This document shows positions 51,910 to 58,944 of a DNA stretch of 58,944 nt, piece by piece. The DNA is from Physcocola sp002396385 (lineage in GTDB: Bacteria > Bacteroidota > Bacteroidia > Bacteroidales > Paludibacteraceae). How positions within the stretch are numbered: position 1 is the stretch's first letter; every line of letters starts with the position of its first letter. The notes under the pieces were generated by a model. The model made no database searches, was not told the DNA's origin, and was given only the letters and a program-made list of their open reading frames with translations. The translations under genes were made by a program, and so were the position numbers. The stretch covers positions 1 to 58,944 of the forward strand of contig CAMNDM010000020.1 in the NCBI GenBank assembly GCA_946535435.1. Reading direction: 5' to 3'.

Positions 51910-52557
51910 CTATTGAAGGGCACACAAGAACAACATGCTGAAACCCACTGTAAAACCAAGGAAGAAACCCGCATAGATCTGTATCAGGTTGTGTTGCCCT
52001 GATGCAATACGTGCCGAGCCCACCAAACCGGCTATGAGCACTACCGACGATAATACCGAGCTGTAACCGCTGGTGAAATATCCGAATGGCCAGATAACAT
52101 ACAGGTGTAAAACGCAGCCGAGCCAGCAGCCTATGGCTGTGGTGTGTATGCTGATTTTCCACCAAAAGTTTATTAGTGAACAGATTATCAGACTGATTGC
52201 CCCAGAATACAGCGTGGCGTATACTATAGGGTACATACTGTTGTAGGCTAGCACAATGGAACATGCGGTCAGACTTGTCGCACATATCAGGTAGGGAATT
52301 ACACGGTCTTCCTGTTTGGGTATGTCAACGCTCGAAATGGCCCCTTTGGCGTGTAGCCAGTGTAGCGACAGCAGGGGGATAAGCAACGAGAAGAGGATGG
52401 TGTAGGCCAGTCCGATTAAGGTGTGGTATAGGTTGATGAAGCCCAACACATAGAACAGTAATATGTTGTAAATGGGTATTAACAACGGATGGAACAGCCT
52501 TAAGACTATTCGTGTAAATTCCATCTTTCTTGTTCTTAAATAGGCTTCCATCGTCAT
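51910..52557 (-). CDS. PAP2-superfamily-like membrane protein
   Basis: A 215-residue protein with about six membrane helices. The PAP2-like motifs are partly visible: KQEDRVIPYL (motif 1 region), KISIHTTAIG (motif 2-like, in place of PSGH) and GSARIASGQHNLIQIYAG (motif 3, with conserved Arg and His). This subgroup is common in Bacteroidetes. PAP2 enzymes dephosphorylate lipid phosphates such as undecaprenyl pyrophosphate, which would suit the neighbouring mtgA, but the substitutions make activity uncertain. The start at 52557 is 1 nt after rpoN stops. Confidence 0.78.
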   Translation of the reverse strand: MTMEAYLRTRKMEFTRIVLRLFHPLLIPIYNILLFYVLGFINLYHTLIGLAYTILFSLLIPLLSLHWLHAKGAISSVDIPKQEDRVIPYLICATSLTACSIVLAYNSMYPIVYATLYSGAISLIICSLINFWWKISIHTTAIGCWLGCVLHLYVIWPFGYFTSGYSSVLSSVVLIAGLVGSARIASGQHNLIQIYAGFFLGFTVGFSMLFLCALQ

Positions 52558-52558
52558 A

Positions 52559-54022
52559 CTATATTTCTTTTCGGAGCGACGCTACCGGAATGTTCAGTTG
52601 TTTGCGGTATTTCGCCACTGTGCGGCGGGCTATCACGTAACCGTGTTCTTTCAGTATTTCCGATATGCGGTCATCGGTCAAAGGACTGCGCTTGTCTTCA
52701 TTTTGAACGCATTCTTCCAAAATTTTCTTTATCTCTTTGTTCGATACTTCTTCTCCGTCTTCTGTGGTCATTGACTCTGAAAAGAACGATTTCAACGGAA
52801 AAACTCCGAAATCGGTCATCACATATTTGCTGTTGCTTACACGCGATATGGTTGAAATGTCGAAACCGGTCGCATTGGCAATGTCTTTCAGCACCATTGG
52901 ACGCAATTTTGTCTCGTCGCCTGTCATGAAGAAATCGTGCTGTTTGGTGATGATGGCCTGCATCGTCTTTCGCAGGGTCTCTTGCCGTTGTTTTACACTA
53001 CTGATAAACCATTTTGCTGAATCAACTTTCTGTTTGATGAAAAGGGCTGCGTTTTTGTTGGCCTCCGTCATGTTTTTCCCTTTACTCAAACTTTCCAGCT
53101 GGTTGGCATAGTCTTCGCTTATTCTTAGCTCGGGAATGTTTCGGTCGTTAAGCGATAGCACCAATTCCCCATCTTCACATTCTACGGTGAAATCGGGAAT
53201 TATTTGAACGCTTGTACTACCCATCGAACTGTCGAAACTGCTTCCTGGTTTCGGATTTAGTTTGACGATTTCCGCTATCACCTCACGGAGACTGTCTTCG
53301 CTGAGGCTGTACTTTTTCATGATTTTATCGTAGTGCTTTTTGCTGAAATCGTCGAAGTTGTTTTCCAGTATTTTGCGGGCGTTGGCCACTGGAGTGTTCT
53401 GTTTCTTCCTTTCCAGTTGGAGCAATAGGCATTCTTGCAGGTCGTAGGCTCCTATGCCGGCAGGCTCAAGCGATTGGACTGCTTTCACGGCGTCGCGCAT
53501 CTTTTCGTCTGGCACCTGTTTACCTGTCTGAAACATATAGTCGTCTACCATCGATTCGGCTTCGCGCCGCAAATAACCGTCGTGGTCAATGTTTCCTATC
53601 ACATATTCTGCCAGTTCTTCAATGTCTTCTTCTATGTTTTTTAGACGGAGCTGGTCGTGCAGCAGGTCGTGCAGTGAAACCGATTCTGCGAGCGGAGACT
53701 CTTTCCGCTCCTCGTCGCTATAGTTATTGTCGTTCAGTTTGTAGCCAGGTGTGTCGTCGTCGGTCTTGTAGTCCGACATTCTGAAGTCGGCGTCATCGTA
53801 GGCGGAGTCTGTCTCGTCGTGGTCTTCGTTCTCACTTGGCAATTCCTCCCTACGGCTTGTCTCTCCTTCTACCTCTTCCAATAAGGGATTCTCATCCAAC
53901 TCTTGTTGAATGCGTTCTTCTATTTCCAGAGTCGTAGACTCTAGCATTCTTATCATCTGAATCTGCAGTGGCGACAACTTCTGTTGCAGACTTTGCGTCA
54001 GTCCTAATCCCTGTTTTGGCAT
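52559..54022 (-). CDS. rpoN: RNA polymerase sigma-54 factor
   Basis: A 487-residue alternative sigma factor that needs an AAA+ activator to open promoters. Region I is GLTQSLQQKLSPLQIQMIRM at the N-terminus. An acidic region II (about 50-110; EGETSRREELPSENEDH) follows, then the core-binding domain (SLHDLLHDQLRL). The RpoN box is ARRTVAKYRKQL near the C-terminus. The frame reaches 54070, but a -7 box lies between that codon and the ATG at 54022, which starts directly at region I. Head of the operon with PAP2-like, mtgA, acyltransferase and ruvB. Confidence 0.96.
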   Translation of the reverse strand: MPKQGLGLTQSLQQKLSPLQIQMIRMLESTTLEIEERIQQELDENPLLEEVEGETSRREELPSENEDHDETDSAYDDADFRMSDYKTDDDTPGYKLNDNNYSDEERKESPLAESVSLHDLLHDQLRLKNIEEDIEELAEYVIGNIDHDGYLRREAESMVDDYMFQTGKQVPDEKMRDAVKAVQSLEPAGIGAYDLQECLLLQLERKKQNTPVANARKILENNFDDFSKKHYDKIMKKYSLSEDSLREVIAEIVKLNPKPGSSFDSSMGSTSVQIIPDFTVECEDGELVLSLNDRNIPELRISEDYANQLESLSKGKNMTEANKNAALFIKQKVDSAKWFISSVKQRQETLRKTMQAIITKQHDFFMTGDETKLRPMVLKDIANATGFDISTISRVSNSKYVMTDFGVFPLKSFFSESMTTEDGEEVSNKEIKKILEECVQNEDKRSPLTDDRISEILKEHGYVIARRTVAKYRKQLNIPVASLRKEI

Positions 54023-54042
54023 AGTTGTTTGTGTTTTGTCTA

Positions 54043-54050
54043 CAAAAATA
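54043..54050 (-). promoter_or_regulatory. -7 box (TATTTTTG, minus strand) for the rpoN operon
   Basis: CAAAAATA on the plus strand reads TATTTTTG on the minus strand, 20 nt before the ATG at 54022. It decides the rpoN start. Confidence 0.55.
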
Positions 54051-54071
54051 CAAAAATTAAAGATATTCATT

Positions 54072-54102
54072 TTTGATTTGCTGCACGATTTGATTATCTT
54101 CG
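54072..54102 (+). promoter_or_regulatory. Promoter for the helicase-nuclease gene
   Basis: TTTG at 54072-54075, exactly 19 nt, then TATCTTCG at 54095-54102 (one mismatch to TAnnTTTG). The ATG at 54121 follows after about 18 nt. Confidence 0.5.
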
Positions 54103-54120
54103 TGATAGAAAATTTGTGGT

Positions 54121-57100
54121 ATGGAGCAAGCGGAATCTGAACTTTTGGAACTGGCTCGGGATAATGCCCGTGCCGATTTGGAAAATCCTCACTATTATGG
54201 GTCGTGTTTCATGAATGGAACAAACGGGAAACATGCTGCTTCCCAACCGTCTCTCCATCTGTTTACTGCTTCCGCTGGCTCGGGAAAAACATGGCGCCTG
54301 GCATTTGAATATATTAGTTTGTTGCTGAAGGATGCCTATCTGCCTTCGGAAGATAATGAGGGTACGGCTGTGTTCGACAATTACCGGCACATTCTGGCTA
54401 TTACCTTTACCAATAAGGCTACAGCTGAAATGAAGGACCGTATCTTGCAAAACTTGGAATTGCTCTCTGCTCCTGCCTCTTCCGATGAAATGAGGGAAAA
54501 TGAAAGAATTTCCTTTTTGCAGAGTTTCTCTGCGCGTTTGGGCGTAAGCGCTTCCGTCGTTGCACAACGTGCGAAATTGGTATATTCGAATTTACTGCAT
54601 GACTATAGCCACTTCCATATTCTTACTATCGATTCGTTTTTCCAATCTGTTTTGCGGAATTTGGCTCAGGAACTCGGAATTGGCTCTTATTGGGAGGTTG
54701 AACTCGATTCCGACAGCGTTTTGACGGAGGCTGTCCACCGTCTTCTCAACAGAGTGTGTGCCGACGACGACTTGCGTCGGTGGGTGACTGATTATGTGAA
54801 ATCGCGTATCGACGATAACAAAAACTGGAATGTCGAGGGTGAATTGGTCTCTTTTGGCGCGAACCTGTTCTCTGAGGCGGTTGTGACCAACGATGAAATG
54901 GATCTTTTTCTATCTGAACCTTCGGCTGCGCTACGTGAACGCATAAAAAAAATAAAGAATGTTCTTTATCGGGCAAAACAAGAGTGTTGGAATACTATAA
55001 CGTCGCAGGCCGAGGCTTTTGTCTCTTTCTGTCAGACCAATGCTGTGCCTCCTTCCTCTTTCGCGCAAAGACAGACCATTTACACGTTTGTCGCTTCTTT
55101 GGCTGCTGGTAAACAAAAGGACCCTTCCGATACGGTCTTGAAATTTATAGATGCTGTTGATGCCGATGAAATGCTGAAAATAGGTGTCGCCGCTAAGGAA
55201 CGAACTGCGCTCTTCCCCCTTATTGGACAAATCCACGCGCTTGTTGTTGCAGCTAAACAGGCATACGATGAAAACTATGGGGTGATCATCGTTCTCGAAC
55301 AAATTCTAAAGAATATCAACCAGATTGGCTTGCTGGCTGATATGAAGGAAGAGGTGGCCAACATCCAGGAGGAACAGAATATCTTTATGCTGGCCTATGC
55401 CCAGCCGCTTTTGCATAAATTTATTACTACCGACGACGCTCCTTTCGTTTTTGAACGTATTGGTGAAAGTTTGCGCTATATGATGATCGATGAGTTTCAA
55501 GACACGAGTAAGGTCCAGTTTCAGAATTTCCGGCCGTTAATACAGAATTGTTGCGCTGAAAATTCTGGAAGTCTGATTGTGGGCGATGCCAAACAGGCTA
55601 TTTACAGGTTCCGTAACGGTGATTGGTCGTTGATAGAGTCGCTTCGGACACAGTCTCTCGGACTCCATGAACAAAATCCGCAACTACAGATGGATACTGC
55701 TATCTGCGGGCACAATATGCAGTTTAATTATCGGAGTGCCCCGGTTGTCGTTAACTTTAATAATGCGTTGTTTAAACCTGTTGAGGCCGGTGAAAACGTG
55801 TCTTTTTATGAAAATGTCTTTAAAACTAGTCTGGTCTCCCTTCTCGCCGATGCCAATGACGGTCCTTCTGGCTATCTTCGCCAGATTTACAGCACCAGTC
55901 AGCAGTTTTCGGCTAAGAGCGAGGGCGGTTTTGTGAGGATTTGCTTCCATAAAACGGAAGATGAGGATAAAAATGCTGCTGTTGAATGGCCTTTGGCTAC
56001 CCTTTTTAAGGAGATAGAGATGTTGCACGATAATGGGGTGGAATACAGTGATATTACGATTCTTTCACGGTTCAATAAGGAGATTCCTCCTATTGCTGAA
56101 TTCCTGAAGAGGCAGGGCATACCGGTTGTGTCCGATTTGGCGTTTCTGCTAAGGGCTTCTATTAGGGTGCGGTTGATTGTTGATGCGCTCCGTTACATCG
56201 ATGCCCGTTCTGCGGTCTCGGCTCCTTCTTCCTCCGATGCGTTGTATAAGCAACTACTTACATACGATTTCCTCCGTTTCGTAGATGCAGATGAACAGGT
56301 TTCTGACTCATTGCCCGAACCATTGCCTATAGTTGGTGAATGGTGCCGTTTCCTTGATGGAAAGGTCGGCTTTGACGGAACTGAAAATGGCGACAGGTTG
56401 GCTGAACTGCCTATTTATGACATGGTTGAGCAAATTTATCACTTGCTGTTCCCAAAACTGCCTACCGATGTTTATGTGCAGTGCTTTCTCGATCACATTC
56501 GTGAATTTGTATCACGTAGGGTTGTGACACTGCACGATGTGATAGACTATTGGGATTCAAAACTGTCTGTTGTCAGCATTCCTGCCGATTTGAAACAGTC
56601 TGAAGGCGTTAGAATGATGAGCATACATAAGTCGAAGGGCTTGGAGGCCCATACTGTTATTCTCGCAAATTGTTCGTGGAAAGCTACAAGCGACAGGGCT
56701 TTCTCTTTCTGGTGCCAGGGTAAAGGACGGCTGGGGGAAAAACTTGCTGACGCCGAATTGCCTCTGATTCCGGTGGATTTTTCTGAAAAACTGAAACAGA
56801 CTGCTTTTGCTGACGACTATTGGGAGGAGATGTCACAACTGCATGCCGAGAATGTGAATTTGCTGTATGTGGCGCTTACACGTGCCCGCTTCAACCTTGT
56901 TGTTCTTGATGAATTCACAATCCCTAAATCGGAGGAAAAAACAGGTCCGAAATTGGCTGCCGCCACAATGGGACGTTTGCTCTATGAGGTCGTAGGCTGC
57001 TGTCCGTTAGTAGATGATTGTGTCCGCATTTCGGCTTCTGGAGCTGATGTTTCTTTTTCAAATAGGGTTTTCCAATATGGCAGTGTGGTGCCTTCCGCTA

Positions 57101-57726
57101 ACTCTGATGACTCTTCTTCTCCTACTGAAAATGTCGGTGAAAACGATACTTTTGTCGTAAAGGGAAGGTTTCGGCAATCTACTGCGGCTAACAGGTTTGT
57201 CAGAAGTGGTTCGTTGGAACCTGACGAGAATATCGATTATGGCAATACAATGCACGCTTTGCTTGCGAAAGTCGGTGAAATTATCTGCCCTGAAGATTGC
57301 CCTGCTGCGATTGCTAAGGCTGCCGATGAACTTCAGTTCGAAGGACTGCTTGCTGCTAATGCGGCGCATCTGTTTATAAAAGATTTGTGTGAGGCTTTTT
57401 CTGCGCTTGGCGAGGACGCCCTTAAATGTTGGTTCGGCCCCCGTTTGAAAGTATATGTGGAAAGCGGTATTGTTCTGTTCCCTGAAATGTCTGGTCAAAA
57501 AGATGGTGTCGAGGAATACAGACCCGATAGGGTTGTTCTTGATATCGAATCGGGCATTTTTCGTGTAATCGATTACAAGACCGGAACTTTTTCTGATGCT
57601 GCCTTTATAAAGCATTCGAAACAGGTGCGCAACTATATGGGTCTCGTGGCGAAAATCAATCCTCTAGCAAAAGTTGAGGGGTTTGTCTGGTATGTTTGCG
57701 ATAAACAGGTTCGAAAAGTAATATGA
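54121..57726 (+). CDS. AddA-like UvrD-family helicase with C-terminal nuclease domain
   Basis: A 1201-residue SF1 helicase-nuclease of the AddA/RecB group, for double-strand break processing. Walker A is FTASAGSGKTWRLAFEY at about 49-65. Motif II is MMIDEFQDTSKVQF; motif III GDAKQAIYRFRNGDW; motif IV FNYRSAPVVVNFNN; motif V MSIHKSKGLEAHTVIL; motif VI LLYVALTRARFNLVVL. The last 120 residues carry a RecB-type PD-(D/E)XK nuclease: RPDRVVLDIE followed by VIDYKTG. A second possible start is the ATG at 54211. No AddB partner gene is in the window. Followed after 14 nt by the thioesterase. Confidence 0.92.
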   Translation: MEQAESELLELARDNARADLENPHYYGSCFMNGTNGKHAASQPSLHLFTASAGSGKTWRLAFEYISLLLKDAYLPSEDNEGTAVFDNYRHILAITFTNKATAEMKDRILQNLELLSAPASSDEMRENERISFLQSFSARLGVSASVVAQRAKLVYSNLLHDYSHFHILTIDSFFQSVLRNLAQELGIGSYWEVELDSDSVLTEAVHRLLNRVCADDDLRRWVTDYVKSRIDDNKNWNVEGELVSFGANLFSEAVVTNDEMDLFLSEPSAALRERIKKIKNVLYRAKQECWNTITSQAEAFVSFCQTNAVPPSSFAQRQTIYTFVASLAAGKQKDPSDTVLKFIDAVDADEMLKIGVAAKERTALFPLIGQIHALVVAAKQAYDENYGVIIVLEQILKNINQIGLLADMKEEVANIQEEQNIFMLAYAQPLLHKFITTDDAPFVFERIGESLRYMMIDEFQDTSKVQFQNFRPLIQNCCAENSGSLIVGDAKQAIYRFRNGDWSLIESLRTQSLGLHEQNPQLQMDTAICGHNMQFNYRSAPVVVNFNNALFKPVEAGENVSFYENVFKTSLVSLLADANDGPSGYLRQIYSTSQQFSAKSEGGFVRICFHKTEDEDKNAAVEWPLATLFKEIEMLHDNGVEYSDITILSRFNKEIPPIAEFLKRQGIPVVSDLAFLLRASIRVRLIVDALRYIDARSAVSAPSSSDALYKQLLTYDFLRFVDADEQVSDSLPEPLPIVGEWCRFLDGKVGFDGTENGDRLAELPIYDMVEQIYHLLFPKLPTDVYVQCFLDHIREFVSRRVVTLHDVIDYWDSKLSVVSIPADLKQSEGVRMMSIHKSKGLEAHTVILANCSWKATSDRAFSFWCQGKGRLGEKLADAELPLIPVDFSEKLKQTAFADDYWEEMSQLHAENVNLLYVALTRARFNLVVLDEFTIPKSEEKTGPKLAAATMGRLLYEVVGCCPLVDDCVRISASGADVSFSNRVFQYGSVVPSANSDDSSSPTENVGENDTFVVKGRFRQSTAANRFVRSGSLEPDENIDYGNTMHALLAKVGEIICPEDCPAAIAKAADELQFEGLLAANAAHLFIKDLCEAFSALGEDALKCWFGPRLKVYVESGIVLFPEMSGQKDGVEEYRPDRVVLDIESGIFRVIDYKTGTFSDAAFIKHSKQVRNYMGLVAKINPLAKVEGFVWYVCDKQVRKVI

Positions 57727-57740
57727 TAAACCTCGATTAA

Positions 57741-58142
57741 ATGGATATTATTAAAGGAATTAAGGGCGAGCAAAAGCTCTGTGTTGGCGCTTCCGATACT
57801 GCGGCTGCACTAGGAAGCGGATTGCTGGATGTGTTTTCTACTCCTTCGGTGTTGGCTTTAATTGAAAAAACTTGTTGGCTGAGTGTCGCTCCCTTCCTCG
57901 AAGACGGACAGGGTACGGTGGGCACACGTGTCGAACTCGACCATATGGCTACCAGTCCTGTCGGCATCGATGTGGTCTGTGTGTCTGAACTAGTGGCTGT
58001 CGATGGACGCAAACTGGTGTTCAACGCTGCTGTTTACAATGGTGGTGTTGGTGGAGAATTGGTGGCTAAGGCGGTTCACGAACGGTTCATTGTCACCAAT
58101 AGTAAATTTCAGGCGAAGGCCGATGCTAAACTTGTTGGTTAG
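57741..58142 (+). CDS. FlK-like hotdog-fold thioesterase
   Basis: A 133-residue hotdog protein resembling fluoroacetyl-CoA thioesterase FlK and related bacterial proteins. The FlK triad is visible in order: Thr in STPSVLALIEKTC, Glu in the same helix, and His in VELDHMATSPVG. Members include housekeeping acyl-CoA thioesterases of unknown substrate; fluoroacetate is not implied here. It follows the helicase gene by 14 nt and is probably cotranscribed, though the functional link is not obvious. Confidence 0.85.
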   Translation: MDIIKGIKGEQKLCVGASDTAAALGSGLLDVFSTPSVLALIEKTCWLSVAPFLEDGQGTVGTRVELDHMATSPVGIDVVCVSELVAVDGRKLVFNAAVYNGGVGGELVAKAVHERFIVTNSKFQAKADAKLVG

Positions 58143-58164
58143 GGGAAGGTGTCAGTGTCTGCCA

Positions 58165-58944
58165 AGGACAAGCGGACTTATTCCTTCACAAACCGCTCAA
58201 TCTTGCAGGTGTGTTCCTTCGTCTTTTCGTCGTAGTTGATGCCCACGAAGAGCAGGTTGTCGTAGTATTGGTCTAACGCCTGGCAGTAGTTCCGCTTCTT
58301 TATCTGTTCGATGGCGCTTTCCGTACTCTTGTTGTGCTTCAACTCTATGACCATTGCCGGTATGTTCGGCAGGTAGGGAATCAGCACCAGGTCGGCATAG
58401 CCCTTTCCGGTCGGCAACTCCTTGATGAGCGTGTAACGGGTGTTGGCGTAGAAATACGCCAGGCAGATGGCACTCTGGAAACAGTGCTCGTCGTTGTAGG
58501 TCAACGGATTGGTCACCTCGGTGTGGGCGGCGTCGAGCGCACGCGCCACCGCCTCCTCGTTGCCGTTGATGGTGTCGTCCAGCAACCGTTTTGAGGCGTT
58601 AACCACCGCCATCACCGACTTGTAGTCGGGACTCAACCTTATCGACTTGATCCACTCCTGACGCACTTCCTCGTTAGGTATTTGGCAAGTCTTCTCCTTT
58701 CGGTTATAGTAGAGGTAGCCCAAGTGAATCAGGTAGGTGAAGACGTCGTCTTTCGAGTGGAAACTGTCCATGGTGTTTTGGAAAGTGCCGGCCTCCACTT
58801 CCACACTTTCTCCGGCAATCATCTGTATGATGTCCTGACGGATGCCCTCGAAGTCCATCAGTATATAGTCGCGCAAGGCTTCGAACGAGCCGGTTGCCGA
58901 CCAGTAGCTGTCGAATTCGCCCCGAGTGACGGCGTTGACCACCG
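58165..58944. repeat. Direct repeat, right copy
   Basis: It pairs with 84-864, in the same orientation. The copy continues beyond the right edge of the window. Confidence 0.85.
58178..58944 (-). CDS. Partial AAA-ATPase-like/PD-(D/E)XK protein (second copy, cut by window edge)
   Basis: Only the C-terminal 255 codons are inside the window; the frame stays open to the edge. It includes the nuclease core with GKGYADLVLIPYLPNIP and MVIELKHNKSTESA. It aligns without gaps to the gene ending at 98: position x there corresponds to x + 58080 here for at least 767 nt. Stretches of more than 50 nt are identical and the proteins differ only at scattered positions, so the two are recent paralogues. The ATPase part is missing because of the edge, not by mutation. 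Confidence 0.9.
   Translation of the reverse strand, partial: VVNAVTRGEFDSYWSATGSFEALRDYILMDFEGIRQDIIQMIAGESVEVEAGTFQNTMDSFHSKDDVFTYLIHLGYLYYNRKEKTCQIPNEEVRQEWIKSIRLSPDYKSVMAVVNASKRLLDDTINGNEEAVARALDAAHTEVTNPLTYNDEHCFQSAICLAYFYANTRYTLIKELPTGKGYADLVLIPYLPNIPAMVIELKHNKSTESAIEQIKKRNYCQALDQYYDNLLFVGINYDEKTKEHTCKIERFVKE

Noticed and set aside
1..58944. tRNA, rRNA, CRISPR arrays, insertion sequences, integrase genes
   Set aside because: No cloverleaf-like sequence, regularly spaced repeats, or transposase/integrase motifs seen on either strand by reading; a covariance search would be needed to exclude small RNAs.

Overview
The window looks like a chromosome segment from a member of the Bacteroidota, most likely order Bacteroidales. 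Reasons: the promoters follow the Bacteroidetes pattern (TTTG about 19-20 nt upstream of TAnnTTTG). The gene families are typical of the group: a DUF6242-type lipoprotein, DUF4846, BtrH_N/DUF4872, a short CstA, a stand-alone MetH reactivation domain, and a TPR/PD40/OmpA protein. Many exported proteins have lipobox signal peptides. Genus cannot be fixed by reading alone. No rRNA, tRNA, CRISPR array, transposase or integrase was seen.

Layout. 0.1-1.7 kb: an AAA-ATPase-like/PD-(D/E)XK gene; a close paralogue in the same orientation is cut by the right edge (58.2 kb). 2.0-5.5 kb: operon menG, epimerase, SlyD-type isomerase with a Cys-rich tail, aroC. 5.6-10.9 kb: single genes for a beta-barrel protein, dGTPase, CstA and a DUF6242-like lipoprotein. 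11.0-18.2 kb (minus strand): a small exported protein, purine nucleoside phosphorylase overlapping lpxK, an unusual receiver/histidine-kinase pair, the MetH reactivation protein and a PfkB sugar kinase. 18.8-26.4 kb: ammonium assimilation block gltB-gltD-asnB.

26.5-31.7 kb is the most accessory-looking part: an AT-rich KAP-like P-loop ATPase with its own textbook promoter, an ATPase/PD-(D/E)XK protein whose promoter lies under a long palindrome, a TerB-like/DnaJ membrane protein and a PhzF-family enzyme. 31.9-36.5 kb: a TPR/PD40/OmpA envelope protein closely followed by a three-gene cassette (ketosynthase III, small HTH protein, BtrH-type acyltransferase) that looks like an undescribed acyl-transfer pathway. 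36.6-44.6 kb: a small membrane protein, glutathione peroxidase, two tandem GH5 glucanases, SppA, an M15 peptidase and a DUF4846 lipoprotein. 44.7-48.5 kb: a RelA/SpoT protein with a degenerate hydrolase domain and a SMI1/KNR4-Sel1 protein. 48.6-54.0 kb (minus): operon rpoN, PAP2-like, mtgA, plsC-like, ruvB. 54.1-58.1 kb: an AddA-like helicase-nuclease and a FlK-like thioesterase.

Most of the window is housekeeping (menaquinone, chorismate, lipid A, peptidoglycan, nitrogen, DNA repair). The best places for new biology are the receiver/kinase pair (13.5-16.3 kb), the ketosynthase/BtrH cassette (33.9-36.5 kb), the KAP ATPase islet (26.5-28.5 kb), the palindrome-controlled ATPase gene (28.7-30.1 kb) and the repeated AAA/nuclease genes. 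All assignments come from reading motifs; no database search was run.
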